Assembly: GCA_964616545.1 (NCBI GenBank)
Contig: CAZTUA010000039.1
Location: forward strand, 1 to 34,016
Length of the DNA stretch: 34,016 bases
Origin: JAQVEM01 sp964616545
GTDB lineage: Bacteria > Actinomycetota > Humimicrobiia > Humimicrobiales > Humimicrobiaceae
Reading direction: 5' to 3'
In this document: in pieces, positions 16,668 to 25,182 of the stretch
How positions within the stretch are numbered: position 1 is the first letter of the stretch
Layout: every line of letters begins with the position of its first letter
The notes under the pieces: model-generated
The model's input: only the letters and a program-made list of their open reading frames with translations
What the model was told of the DNA's origin: nothing
Database searches by the model: none
Program-made: the position numbers and the translations under genes

Positions 16668-18602
16668 TTAATAATTATTCTTTTTATTACCAACAACTTC
16701 CTTTAATTCCCGTGTAAAATCTTCAATTTTGATTTCCCTTATATCCCCGCCTATTTTTTTTCTGATGGTAATGGTTTCTGTTTTTTCTTCATTCTCGCCT
16801 GTTATAATCATATAAGGTATTTTCTTTATCTCAGCCTGCTTTATTTTTTTACTCAGTGACTCCACCCTGTTGTCTATTTCCACCCTGAAACCGGAATTCT
16901 TTAAATAATCATATGCCTTTTTTGCATATTCATAGAACTTTTCTGAAATTGGAAGCACCGTTATCTGCCGCGGTGCAAGCCACGGAGGTAAATTACCGCT
17001 GTAATGCTCCAGAAGAATGCCAGTAAATCTTTCAATGCTGCCCAGCACTGTTCTGTGAATCATTACAGGCCTGTGCCTGGCATTATCCTCTCCTGTGTAC
17101 TCAATATCAAATTTTTCCGGCATTGCAAAATCAAGCTGTATGGTTCCACACTGCCAGGTCCTTCCCAGACAATCTTCAATATGAAAGTCAATTTTAGGAC
17201 CGTAGAAAGCTCCCTCTCCTTCATTTATGGAATACTTAAGTCCCCTGTTTTCTATTGCGCCTCTTAAGATTTCTTCTGCCTTTTCCCACATCTCATCGGT
17301 ACCTATACGCTTTTCCGGTCTTGTTGAAAGTTCCAGATGATACTTATCAAAACCAAAAACCCTGTAAATCCTGTCAATAAGGCTTATAACTTGTGTTACC
17401 TCATCTTTTGCCTGTTCTTCAGTGCAGAATATATGAGCATCATCCTGGATAAAACTTCTTACCCTGAATAAGCCATGCAGAACACCTGATTTCTCATGCC
17501 TGTGAACCAGTCCGAGTTCGGCAATTTTTATGGGCAATTCTTTATATGAATGCTGATTTGATTTGTAAACGATTATAGTCCCGGGGCAATTCATGGGTTT
17601 TACAGCATAATCTTCTTCATCTATTTTCACAAAGTACATATTTTCCCTGTAATTTTCCCAGTGGCCTGAAGTTTCCCATAGCTTTTTGCTCAATATAATG
17701 GGTGTGCTTATTTCAGTATAGCCTTCTTCTAAATGCTCTTCTTTCCAGTAATCCAGTATTATATTTATAAGTTCTTTGCCGTTTTGATGAAAAAAAGGAA
17801 ATCCCGGCGCTTCATCATGGAAACTGAACAGGTCAAGGTCTCTTCCTATTTTTCTATGGTCGCTTCTTTTTGCAAGCTCGATTCTTTTCAGATATTTTTT
17901 TAAATCTTCTTTTCTAAAAAATGCAGTGCCGTATATCCTCACCAGCATTTTATTCTTTTCGCTTCCTCTCCAGTAGGCTCCGGCCACACTGAGCAGCTTG
18001 AATGCCCCCACCTTACCTGTTGATGGTATATGCGGTCCGGTACAGAGGTCTGTGAAATTTCCGCATTTATATAAACTAACTGTTTTTTCTTTTATCTCAT
18101 CTATCAGTTCAATTTTGTAAATATTATCTTTAAAAATTTTTCTTGCCTCGTCCCTGCCCATTTCAGTTCTCTCGAACCTGCAGTCTGCCTTTATAATTTT
18201 TTTCATTTCTTTCTCTATCAAAGGCAGGTCACCGGCTGATACATCCTTTGAAGTTTCAAAATCGTAATAAAAGCCCTCTTTTATAGCCGGACCTATTGCA
18301 AACCTGGCATCCGGAAATACTTTCTTTATTGCTGCAGCCATTATATGAGAAGAACTGTGGTTCAGTATATCGCGGGCTACTTCACAGTCATCATCAGTAA
18401 TTATGCTAATAACAGAGTCTCTTTTTGGATTATAGCTTAAATCGATTATCCTTTTTTTGGTATTTTTCTCCAGTCCGTCTGCCAGCTCAGCCGCTATTGC
18501 CCTGCCGGCAATTCTGCTGTCCAGCCGGGCCAGTGCTTCCATGACGCTTGAGCCTTCTTCCGCCCTTATTTTACCTATATTTTTAAAATCAATTTCAACC
18601 AT
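16668..18602 (-). CDS. thrS: Threonyl-tRNA synthetase
   Basis: ThrS charges tRNA-Thr and edits mischarged serine. The 644-residue protein is full length: TGS domain (1-62), editing domain with zinc-type HSSSH (His82, His86) and CTGPHIP, class II catalytic core (about 245-530) with MNCPGTI carrying the zinc Cys, RVRSFIQDDAHIFC motif 2 and HRTVLGSIERF motif 3, and the C-terminal anticodon-binding domain (about 540-635). The ATG at 18602 has no clear Shine-Dalgarno. The 158-base region upstream to tRNA-Gly shows no T-box sequence but does hold a TATAAT. The gene continues the common thrS-infC-rplT-pheST order. Confidence 0.97.
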   Translation of the reverse strand: MVEIDFKNIGKIRAEEGSSVMEALARLDSRIAGRAIAAELADGLEKNTKKRIIDLSYNPKRDSVISIITDDDCEVARDILNHSSSHIMAAAIKKVFPDARFAIGPAIKEGFYYDFETSKDVSAGDLPLIEKEMKKIIKADCRFERTEMGRDEARKIFKDNIYKIELIDEIKEKTVSLYKCGNFTDLCTGPHIPSTGKVGAFKLLSVAGAYWRGSEKNKMLVRIYGTAFFRKEDLKKYLKRIELAKRSDHRKIGRDLDLFSFHDEAPGFPFFHQNGKELINIILDYWKEEHLEEGYTEISTPIILSKKLWETSGHWENYRENMYFVKIDEEDYAVKPMNCPGTIIVYKSNQHSYKELPIKIAELGLVHRHEKSGVLHGLFRVRSFIQDDAHIFCTEEQAKDEVTQVISLIDRIYRVFGFDKYHLELSTRPEKRIGTDEMWEKAEEILRGAIENRGLKYSINEGEGAFYGPKIDFHIEDCLGRTWQCGTIQLDFAMPEKFDIEYTGEDNARHRPVMIHRTVLGSIERFTGILLEHYSGNLPPWLAPRQITVLPISEKFYEYAKKAYDYLKNSGFRVEIDNRVESLSKKIKQAEIKKIPYMIITGENEEKTETITIRKKIGGDIREIKIEDFTRELKEVVGNKKNNY

Positions 18603-18760
18603 GTTTAATTATTAATTTTTTATTAAATTTTAGTCTTTTACCGCTAACCTGCAACTTTTATTAAGTTATCCGGTTTATCTGCATATATTATAGATTATCC
18701 TCTTTAATGTTTATTACATATTTTCAATATGAAGGATAGCTGCATCCCCTGATAAAAAAA

Positions 18761-18836
18761 TGGAGCGGAAGACGGGACTCGGACCCGCGACCCCCACCTT
18801 GGCAAGGTGATGCTCTACCAGCTGAGCTACTTCCGC
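18761..18836 (-). tRNA. tRNA-Gly (anticodon GCC), T-loop variant
   Basis: The 76-base cloverleaf on the minus strand has acceptor GCGGAAG/CTTCCGC, discriminator T, encoded CCA, D stem GCTC/GAGC and an anticodon stem-loop with GCC. Acceptor pairs and T73 agree with glycine identity. The T loop reads TCCGAGT, so position 55 (base 18782) is C rather than the nearly invariant T that becomes pseudouridine. All stems are intact, which argues against a pseudogene. A run of seven T follows the CCA. Confidence 0.93.
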
Positions 18837-18857
18837 TCTGCATACTGTTGATTAAGT

Positions 18858-18886
18858 ATTATATTACCATTTTTTTTCCAAAACAA
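18858..18886 (-). promoter_or_regulatory. Probable tRNA-Gly promoter
   Basis: On the minus strand a perfect TATAAT (18863-18858) lies 21 bases before the tRNA 5' end, with a weak -35 TTGTTT (18886-18881) at 17 bases. The spacer holds an eight-A tract. Confidence 0.5.
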
Positions 18887-19036
18887 ATATTAGCCAGACA
18901 AAAAATAAAAGTCAATAAGGTATAAGAGCAAAATACTCTATCTTTTTTTATTATTTTATATTTTATATAATCTAATTTAACTTTGTTATATTTATTAATC
19001 TACTTTATAAATAGGAGCACATTCACAGGTGTACTA

Positions 19037-19402
19037 ATGGGTGAAAAAATATCATACGACAGAGAGTCGCAGAATATGGGTTATTTTCCTTTTATGGAAC
19101 CAGAAGAAAAAACTGTATTTACGGCAGCCGGAAACCTGGAAAATATAATTAACGGCCACCTGGTTTTAACTACCAGGAAATTGTTTTTCTATTTTTATTC
19201 CAATATAAACCGTGATAAAAAATTTATAGCCACCTATCCATATATTATTTCTGTCCGGTTAAAGGAAGGCATCATTTATTCCACTCTTACCGTGGAAAGC
19301 AGGAAAGAAAGCCATAAAATAATTAGGTTAAGAAAAAAGGATGCACTTAAATTTTACCACTTGCTGAATGATATAATCAAAGAAAATAAAAAAGATTCCT
19401 AA
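19037..19402 (+). CDS. PH/GRAM-like domain protein, function unknown
   Basis: A 121-residue soluble protein. The stretch NGHLVLTTRKLFFY followed by FIATYPYIISVRLKEG and a C-terminal helix (KKDALKFYHLLNDIIKEN) matches the layout of bacterial PH-like or GRAM domains of the YokE type, which are small beta barrels closed by a helix. No catalytic residues are evident. The ATG at 19037 is chosen because AGGTG lies just upstream; an in-frame ATG at 18983 would add 18 hydrophobic residues without a ribosome site. A TATAAT is at 18966-18971. Its stop overlaps by 4 bases the stop of the convergent 3D-domain gene. Confidence 0.6.
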   Translation: MGEKISYDRESQNMGYFPFMEPEEKTVFTAAGNLENIINGHLVLTTRKLFFYFYSNINRDKKFIATYPYIISVRLKEGIIYSTLTVESRKESHKIIRLRKKDALKFYHLLNDIIKENKKDS

Positions 19403-20013
19403 TTGCTGAGCATCATTGCATCTTCCGATATTCTTTCCTGAAACATCTGATACCCCTGTGCTGTCATGTTTTCATATTGCGGGCTGCTTTCATGCACCGG
19501 TACTTCTCCATATATGCCTGCTAACTCCGTTTCACGGTCACCGCCTATTACTCTGACCCAGATACCTTTCCTGCCAAAATCCTTTGCCTCTTCTTTTGAA
19601 GTGAAAAATATGTCTATTCTGTTGCCTTTTATTTTTCCTCCCGTGTCCTCTGCCCTAAAAACTCCCATGTCCTTTATTTCAACCCTGGCTCCCAGGGGAA
19701 TTATGTCAGGATCTACTGCAATTATCCCTTCTCTTACTTCTTTACCTGTTGCAGTTGTGTCGTTAGTGCCCTGAGCAGGGTCATTTGCGCTGTATCCGGA
19801 AGCAACAAAATAATACCATTCAACTTCCCTTTCAATTTCTTTTACCTCCCTGACAATAACCTTTTCTTCCTGCGGAAGGTCGGTGCTCTTCAGAAATGGC
19901 AGAACAGAACTGAATTCATAATCCTTTAAAAACAGCAACAATGATGCTGCGGTTAGCAAGAATATTACAAGAATCCAGAATAAAATATGGACGGCTGTAT
20001 TATACTTCTTCAT
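19399..20013 (-). CDS. Membrane-anchored 3D-domain protein (YabE/MltA-like barrel)
   Basis: A 204-residue protein with one N-terminal membrane segment (about 9-30), an exposed linker and a 3D domain (about 68-160). The three conserved aspartates appear in AVDPDIIPLGARV (Asp101), AEDTGG (Asp123) and NRIDIFF (Asp134). 3D domains form the double-psi barrel of lytic transglycosylases and of proteins such as YabE and Rpf-like factors, so a role in cell-wall peptidoglycan turnover is likely. The G5 domain of YabE is absent. ATG at 20013 is preceded by AAAGGAG. The C-terminal 40 residues have no recognised domain. Confidence 0.82.
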   Translation of the reverse strand: MKKYNTAVHILFWILVIFLLTAASLLLFLKDYEFSSVLPFLKSTDLPQEEKVIVREVKEIEREVEWYYFVASGYSANDPAQGTNDTTATGKEVREGIIAVDPDIIPLGARVEIKDMGVFRAEDTGGKIKGNRIDIFFTSKEEAKDFGRKGIWVRVIGGDRETELAGIYGEVPVHESSPQYENMTAQGYQMFQERISEDAMMLSN

Positions 20014-20165
20014 ATTTTACTCCTTTTTTTATGTTTATTTATTAAAATAATAATAATTTATTTAATACATTTATTAATAATACTGTACAAAACCCATTAT
20101 TATATATAGAAACTTTAAAAAATCAACCCCTGAATTTTTACAGGCAGAAATTTAGCAGAGCACTA

Positions 20166-20194
20166 TTGACCGAACATATGTTTGGTAGTAATAT
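20166..20194 (+). promoter_or_regulatory. SOS promoter with LexA box for the dnaE-dinB cassette
   Basis: CGAACATATGTTTG at 20171-20184 fits the Gram-positive and actinobacterial LexA box CGAAC-N4-GTTYG. It lies inside an 18-bp dyad with one mismatch (20169-20186). A -35 TTGACC (20166-20171) and a -10 TAATAT (20189-20194, four of six matches) flank it at a 17-base spacing, so LexA would sit directly on the promoter. The start codon of the polymerase gene is 62 bases beyond the -10. The box and spacing are seen directly; LexA control is inference. Confidence 0.8.
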
Positions 20195-20256
20195 AAAAAC
20201 AGTTAATTTTACATATAAAACATTTATAAATTCAATCAGCAGGGGTCAGAAATAAA

Positions 20257-23200
20257 ATGACTTTTTTCTCCCATCTTCATGTTCACAGCGAATACAGTCT
20301 TATGGAATCTACAATAAAAATAAAAGATCTGGTAAATACCGCTTCCAGGAATGGAATGAAAGCAGTTGCGCTTACCGATAAATACGTGATGAGCGGTGCC
20401 GTAGAATTTTATAAAGAAGCGGTAAACAATAATATAAAACCTATAATCGGCTGTGAAATCTGCATTAAAAACAACCGCATGCTATCCCACCTTATTTTGC
20501 TGGCAAGAAACAGAAAAGGATATGGAAATCTTTGCCGGATAGTAAGCAGAGCCCATCTGGAGAAAAAAGGACCACTGCCCGCAGTCGGGATTTCCGATAT
20601 ACAGATGATGGGCGAAGGTCTCACAGGGCTTGGCTGTAGCGGGGATGGCGAAATTTCACTATTGATAAGAGAAGGAAGGCTTAAGGAGGCCCTGAAATCT
20701 GTTTCAGACTACTTTGAATTATTCAGAGGGAATTTTTTCCTGGAAATCCAGAGATATCCGGAATCAAAGAGGAACCTCCGTGCATCGTCACTATCTGAAA
20801 TATTGACTAACTTTGTCAGAAAATATAATATTCCCGCCGTAGCCACAAACAGCGTGCACTATCTGACCAGGAAAGATTACGAAACATACAGATATCTTTT
20901 TAAGATAAAGAGCATGGGAATAGATAGCAGTACTGCTGGAAAACCGGTTGGCAGCGATGAGCATTATTTTAAATCACCCCTGGAGATGGCTGCTATGTTC
21001 CATGATATACCCCGGGCAATCTATACCACCAGGCTTATAGCAGACAGATGCAATCTTGAGCTTTTCCCTGCCAGCGCTAATCTTTCATCCTGGGAAAAGA
21101 CACTCAGTTGTAAGGCAGAGGAGGAACGCCTCAAAAAGCTGTGCTTTGAAGACGGACTGGAATGGCGGTACAGAGGTGCTCCTCCGGCAGAAACCTTCAG
21201 CAGATTAAAAAAAGAGCTGGAAATTATAACAGAAATGGGATTCTGCAGGTACTTTCTTACAGCAGCCGGCATAGCAAAATTTGCCAGAGAAAATAACATC
21301 CCTATGTGCGGCAAGGGTTCTTCTGCAGGAAGCCTGGTTTCTTATCTTCTCGGCATTTCTGATATTGACCCCATAAAAAATAACCTTTATTTTGAGAGAT
21401 TTCTGAACAGGGAAAGAAAAGAGCCGCCGGATATAGACATTGACCTGTCCAGCAAAAAAAGAGACAGGGTGATAAAATACCTGATCGGCAGATATGGTAA
21501 AAGCAGCATTTCAAGGGTGTGCACCTTTTCTACCCTGAAAACCGGAGCCGCTATAAGGGAAGCAGGAAGAATTCTGGGCTGGGGGAAAGAAGATATAGAC
21601 AGTGCAGTAAAAAATCTGATAACAGAAGCGCCGGGCCCGGTTGCCGGCTCTCCCTCGTATCCCGGGAAGTGGCATTTTTTAAATACCGGAAACTCTGCTG
21701 CGGATAAAGTTTTTAAAAATACACAGAACATATGTTATGAAGAAATTAATTATATTTCCGGAAAAATTAAGAACTATCCCAGGCATATTTCCGTTCATCC
21801 ATCCGCATTTATTATTTCAACACCCGGCCTGGAGAAAAAGATACCCCTTGCCCTTTCAAAAACAGGGGAAATAGTGAGCCAGTACGACATTGATAGCGTG
21901 GAAGAGATGGGGCTGCTTAAAATAGATCTTATAAGTTCCCACGCCCTGAGCATGCTGGATGATGTAACAGCCATGCTGTGGAAGACAGGAAATATAAGAT
22001 TTAATGCCGGAGAAATAAAATACGATGACCGCAGGACACTCAACCTGATAAAAAAGGGTGAAACTCTGGGTGTTTTTCAGCTTGAAAGCTCCGGTATCAG
22101 AAAGCTCGCAAAGAAATTAAAACCATCTTCCCTGAACGATATAACGCATCTTATCTCCCTCTACAGGCCGGGGCCGCAGTCTACAGGGATGGTTAAAAAT
22201 TTCATTGAAAGAAAACTGGGCAGAGAGAAGATTACTTACATACACAGAGACCTCGAGCCGATTCTGGCCGAAACCTACGGAATAATACTATATCAGGAAC
22301 AGGTCATGAGAATAGCAGCCTGTATTGCAGGTTATTCAATGAGCGAAGCCGATAATTTAAGAAAATTAATGAACGCCCCCTCAGGAAGCGGTATGAAAAA
22401 TCAGACCGGAAAATTTATTAAAAGCGCTCTCTGCAGAGGGTATCCTGAAGATTCAGCCAAAAAAATTTTTAAACTAATATCCGGATTTGCCAGCTACAGC
22501 TTTGTAAAGGCCCATGCTGCTGCATATGCAGGATTATCATATAAAATCTGCTATATAAAAGCTCATTATCCTGCAGAGCTGATATCAATTATACTGACCA
22601 ATAATTCGGGCTACTATGGCAGGAGCCAGTATATCGAGGAAGCAAGACGGTCGGGGATAAAGATAAAGCTCCCCCACATCAATAAGAGCGGCCCTGAATT
22701 TTCTGTTGAAGATAATGGAAAATCAATAAGGATATCCCTGTTAAACGTAAAGGGCCTCGGGCAGGCGGGCTCAGAATCTATATTGAGCGAAAGAGCCAGA
22801 AATGGGAACTTTAAGGATTTTCCTGATTTCTATTATAGAACACTGAGGAACTGCAGGGTGCCCGGAAAGGCAGTTGAAAATCTTATAAAAACAGGCGCCT
22901 TCGATTTCACCGGGTTAAACAGAAAACAGCTGCTTTTGTATTATCACTATTTGAAGAATCTTAGGTCCGGTAAAAACAACCTCTGCTGCGCTAAAAATTT
23001 TTCATCCTGTATAAAAAACTCTATTAAAGATTTTAATCTTAATGAAAAGCTTACCATGGAAGAGGAAATTCTGGGCTTTTGCGCCAGCTTATCCCCTCTC
23101 AAATATTTCAGGAATGAGCTAAAAGGATACCACATCGTAGAAAGCAGGTTTTTTAGCTCAGTTCCATATAAAAAAGTTATATTTACGGCAGGAATAGTTA

Positions 23201-23517
23201 TAAACAGGGAAATTAAAAAAACAAGAACCGGCAGGGATATGATTTTATGCACAATGGAAGACGGAGGCGGCATGTACGAAGCAGTATTTTTTTCTGATTA
23301 CTGTAAAAAGAATTACAAAACAATAATGAATTATTCTGCCCTGATAATTGAAGGCCGGCTATATTCAAATGATGGAGATATATCTTTAATCGGTGTAAAT
23401 GCTATTGCTCCTGCAGATTTAAAAAGAACCGGGGATGAAAATAAGAAGGATGAGATAAAAAATAGTTTACTTGCAATGACAGAATCTAAATTGTCATGGA
23501 TAACTCAAGAAGAATAA
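20257..23517 (+). CDS. dnaE2: Error-prone-type DNA polymerase III alpha subunit (DnaE2-like)
   Basis: A 1086-residue C-family DNA polymerase, the length typical of DnaE2. An N-terminal PHP domain starts HLHVHSEYSL. The polymerase active site has PDIDIDLS (Asp394, Asp396) and the third aspartate in LLKIDLIS (Asp557). VFQLESSGI, LYRPGPQSTGM and YGIILYQEQVM are family hallmarks, and an OB domain (about 985-1070) ends the protein. In the PHP domain the usual Asp of SLLDG is Glu17 and the His of TDHG is Lys42, so metal-dependent proofreading is probably lost. No clear QxxLF-type clamp motif is seen before EEEILGF. The upstream SOS box and the overlapping dinB support a role in damage-induced mutagenic synthesis rather than replication. 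Confidence 0.88.
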   Translation: MTFFSHLHVHSEYSLMESTIKIKDLVNTASRNGMKAVALTDKYVMSGAVEFYKEAVNNNIKPIIGCEICIKNNRMLSHLILLARNRKGYGNLCRIVSRAHLEKKGPLPAVGISDIQMMGEGLTGLGCSGDGEISLLIREGRLKEALKSVSDYFELFRGNFFLEIQRYPESKRNLRASSLSEILTNFVRKYNIPAVATNSVHYLTRKDYETYRYLFKIKSMGIDSSTAGKPVGSDEHYFKSPLEMAAMFHDIPRAIYTTRLIADRCNLELFPASANLSSWEKTLSCKAEEERLKKLCFEDGLEWRYRGAPPAETFSRLKKELEIITEMGFCRYFLTAAGIAKFARENNIPMCGKGSSAGSLVSYLLGISDIDPIKNNLYFERFLNRERKEPPDIDIDLSSKKRDRVIKYLIGRYGKSSISRVCTFSTLKTGAAIREAGRILGWGKEDIDSAVKNLITEAPGPVAGSPSYPGKWHFLNTGNSAADKVFKNTQNICYEEINYISGKIKNYPRHISVHPSAFIISTPGLEKKIPLALSKTGEIVSQYDIDSVEEMGLLKIDLISSHALSMLDDVTAMLWKTGNIRFNAGEIKYDDRRTLNLIKKGETLGVFQLESSGIRKLAKKLKPSSLNDITHLISLYRPGPQSTGMVKNFIERKLGREKITYIHRDLEPILAETYGIILYQEQVMRIAACIAGYSMSEADNLRKLMNAPSGSGMKNQTGKFIKSALCRGYPEDSAKKIFKLISGFASYSFVKAHAAAYAGLSYKICYIKAHYPAELISIILTNNSGYYGRSQYIEEARRSGIKIKLPHINKSGPEFSVEDNGKSIRISLLNVKGLGQAGSESILSERARNGNFKDFPDFYYRTLRNCRVPGKAVENLIKTGAFDFTGLNRKQLLLYYHYLKNLRSGKNNLCCAKNFSSCIKNSIKDFNLNEKLTMEEEILGFCASLSPLKYFRNELKGYHIVESRFFSSVPYKKVIFTAGIVINREIKKTRTGRDMILCTMEDGGGMYEAVFFSDYCKKNYKTIMNYSALIIEGRLYSNDGDISLIGVNAIAPADLKRTGDENKKDEIKNSLLAMTESKLSWITQEE

Positions 23518-24677
23518 TACATATAGACATGGATGCCTTTTTCGCCCAGATAGAGCAGAGAGACAATCCGTCATATAAAAATAGACCCCTGATAGTCGGC
23601 GGGCCACTTAACAGAGGAGTGATTTCGGCAGCCTCTTATGAAGCAAGAAAATATGGCCTGCACTCAGGTATGCCCCTTAGCCGGGCAAAGAAATTGTGCC
23701 CTGATGGAATTTTTATCCCGGTCAATATGGAAAAATATCTCAGGGAGTCAGAGCAGATAAGGGAAATTTTTCTTCGCTTCAGCCCTCTTGTAGAATTTAT
23801 AGGCTGCGACGAAGCTTTTCTTGATGCAACCGGCTGCCGGAAGCTTTTTGGAGATGAGTTAGAAATAGCAAAGAAAATAAAGGGTAGAATATATGAAAAG
23901 ACCAATTTAACCTCCTCTGCAGGTATAGGGCCCAGCAAATTTCTGGCAAAACTTGCTTCCAGCATAGGAAAGCCAAACGGGTTTACCGTTCTTGGAAACA
24001 CTAAAGAAGTTATAAAAAAAATCCAGCTGATGCCGGTGTCTTACCTCTGGGGCGTGGGCAGAGCTACGGAAAATGAACTTAAATCGATGGGAATCAAGAC
24101 AATAGGCGATCTTGCCAGAACCCCTCTGGCAATAATTGAAAATAGATTTGGCGAGCCGGGCAGAACCATACATAAAATGGCAAACGGGATCGACAACAGA
24201 GAGGTAGTGCCGGACCGGGAACCCGCATCAATGGGAAGAGAGCTAACTTTCAGCAGAGATATAGATGATTACAGCATGTTGAAGTCAGCACTTCTTTTCC
24301 TCTCACAAAAAATATATAGAAATTTACGCCTGAAAAAATACATGGGTAAAGTAATTACTCTAAAAGTTAGATTCTCTGATTTTAAAACAATTACAGTTAG
24401 AAAGACATTAAAGAAATATACCTGCAGTCTGTTTGAAATAAACAGGTCTGCTGCCTCTCTTCTTAAAAATTTTGATTTAAAAAGAAAAAAAATAAGACTT
24501 ATAGGTATTTATGTGAGCAATCTTAAATCTGCTCACATGCTTCCGGAAAATCTGTTTAAACTGGACAGGCCGGAGGATGAAAAGCTGGCAGAGGCCATAG
24601 ATAAAATATCAGATAGATTTGGTGAAAACAAACTTACAGTAGCTAAACTTATGGATAAAAACAGCTTATTCAAATAA
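23496..24677 (+). CDS. dinB: DNA polymerase IV (Y-family, DinB)
   Basis: A 393-residue translesion polymerase. The catalytic carboxylates are present: Asp11 and Asp13 in HIDMDAFFA, and Asp105-Glu106 in GCDEAFLD. Phe16 is the probable steric gate against ribonucleotides. YEARKYGLHSGMPL, a helix-hairpin-helix region (LWGVGRATENELKSMGIKTIGDL) and a little-finger domain follow. PENLFKLD near the C-terminus could be the sliding-clamp contact. It overlaps the polymerase gene by 22 bases in another frame and has no clear ribosome site, suggesting translational coupling. In mycobacteria the partner of DnaE2 is ImuB, which lacks the catalytic residues; here the partner keeps them, so it is named DinB. 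Confidence 0.92.
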   Translation: MDNSRRIIHIDMDAFFAQIEQRDNPSYKNRPLIVGGPLNRGVISAASYEARKYGLHSGMPLSRAKKLCPDGIFIPVNMEKYLRESEQIREIFLRFSPLVEFIGCDEAFLDATGCRKLFGDELEIAKKIKGRIYEKTNLTSSAGIGPSKFLAKLASSIGKPNGFTVLGNTKEVIKKIQLMPVSYLWGVGRATENELKSMGIKTIGDLARTPLAIIENRFGEPGRTIHKMANGIDNREVVPDREPASMGRELTFSRDIDDYSMLKSALLFLSQKIYRNLRLKKYMGKVITLKVRFSDFKTITVRKTLKKYTCSLFEINRSAASLLKNFDLKRKKIRLIGIYVSNLKSAHMLPENLFKLDRPEDEKLAEAIDKISDRFGENKLTVAKLMDKNSLFK

Positions 24678-25182
24678 ATATTTCAAATCTTTCTCTATCT
24701 GCCCTGCATACAGGACAGACTTCTGGCGGATTTTTTCTTGCGCATAGATATCCGCAAACCCTGCATCTCCACACAGGATATTCTATATCAAGAATTTTTT
24801 CCCCTGCTGAAGAAGCCTTATTCCCTTTTTTCTTTTTATTTGTGTATCTTCTATCAGGAATAGCCTTAACATTTTTCCTTCCCTCCAATATTCCTCTGTC
24901 CACATAAAGAGCGCAGTAACATGAACCGTATTCATCCAGGTCAATGTCCCTGTAATCACACGGGCATATTATGTCTATATCTTCTTCCTCTTTTCCTGAT
25001 GCGAATCTACATGGACATGCCCGGTACCCGTATCTTTTTTCATTCATAAGCAGGCCTTTTACGAGTGCTCTGGCAAATTTTATGTCAGGGTTTAAATTAT
25101 AACCACCAGATTCTGCATCTTCTTTTAATTTTTTATACAGTTTATCAATATCATTATTTGTTATTTTATCCCCTGCATCCAT
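24670..25182 (-). CDS. Ferredoxin:thioredoxin reductase catalytic chain fused to a rubredoxin-like domain
   Basis: The 170-residue protein has two parts. Residues about 10-110 are a ferredoxin:thioredoxin reductase beta chain with all six cysteines: CPC (56, 58), CPC (73, 75) and CYC (88, 90), which hold a 4Fe-4S cluster next to a redox disulfide. A lysine-rich linker leads to a rubredoxin-like domain (about 136-170) with CRVC (140, 143) and CPVC (156, 159), a probable one-iron centre. The family passes electrons from ferredoxin to a thioredoxin-type disulfide; here the fused domain could be an extra donor. No variable alpha chain is nearby. Its ATG overlaps the stop of the glutaredoxin gene, and its stop overlaps dinB by 8 bases. 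Confidence 0.88.
   Translation of the reverse strand: MDAGDKITNNDIDKLYKKLKEDAESGGYNLNPDIKFARALVKGLLMNEKRYGYRACPCRFASGKEEEDIDIICPCDYRDIDLDEYGSCYCALYVDRGILEGRKNVKAIPDRRYTNKKKKGNKASSAGEKILDIEYPVWRCRVCGYLCARKNPPEVCPVCRADRERFEIFI

Noticed and set aside
18603..18760. Possible T-box riboswitch before thrS.
   Set aside because: No T-box consensus and no terminator pair with a specifier loop are visible on the minus strand; only a short AACTT/AAGTT hairpin and a TATAAT are found.
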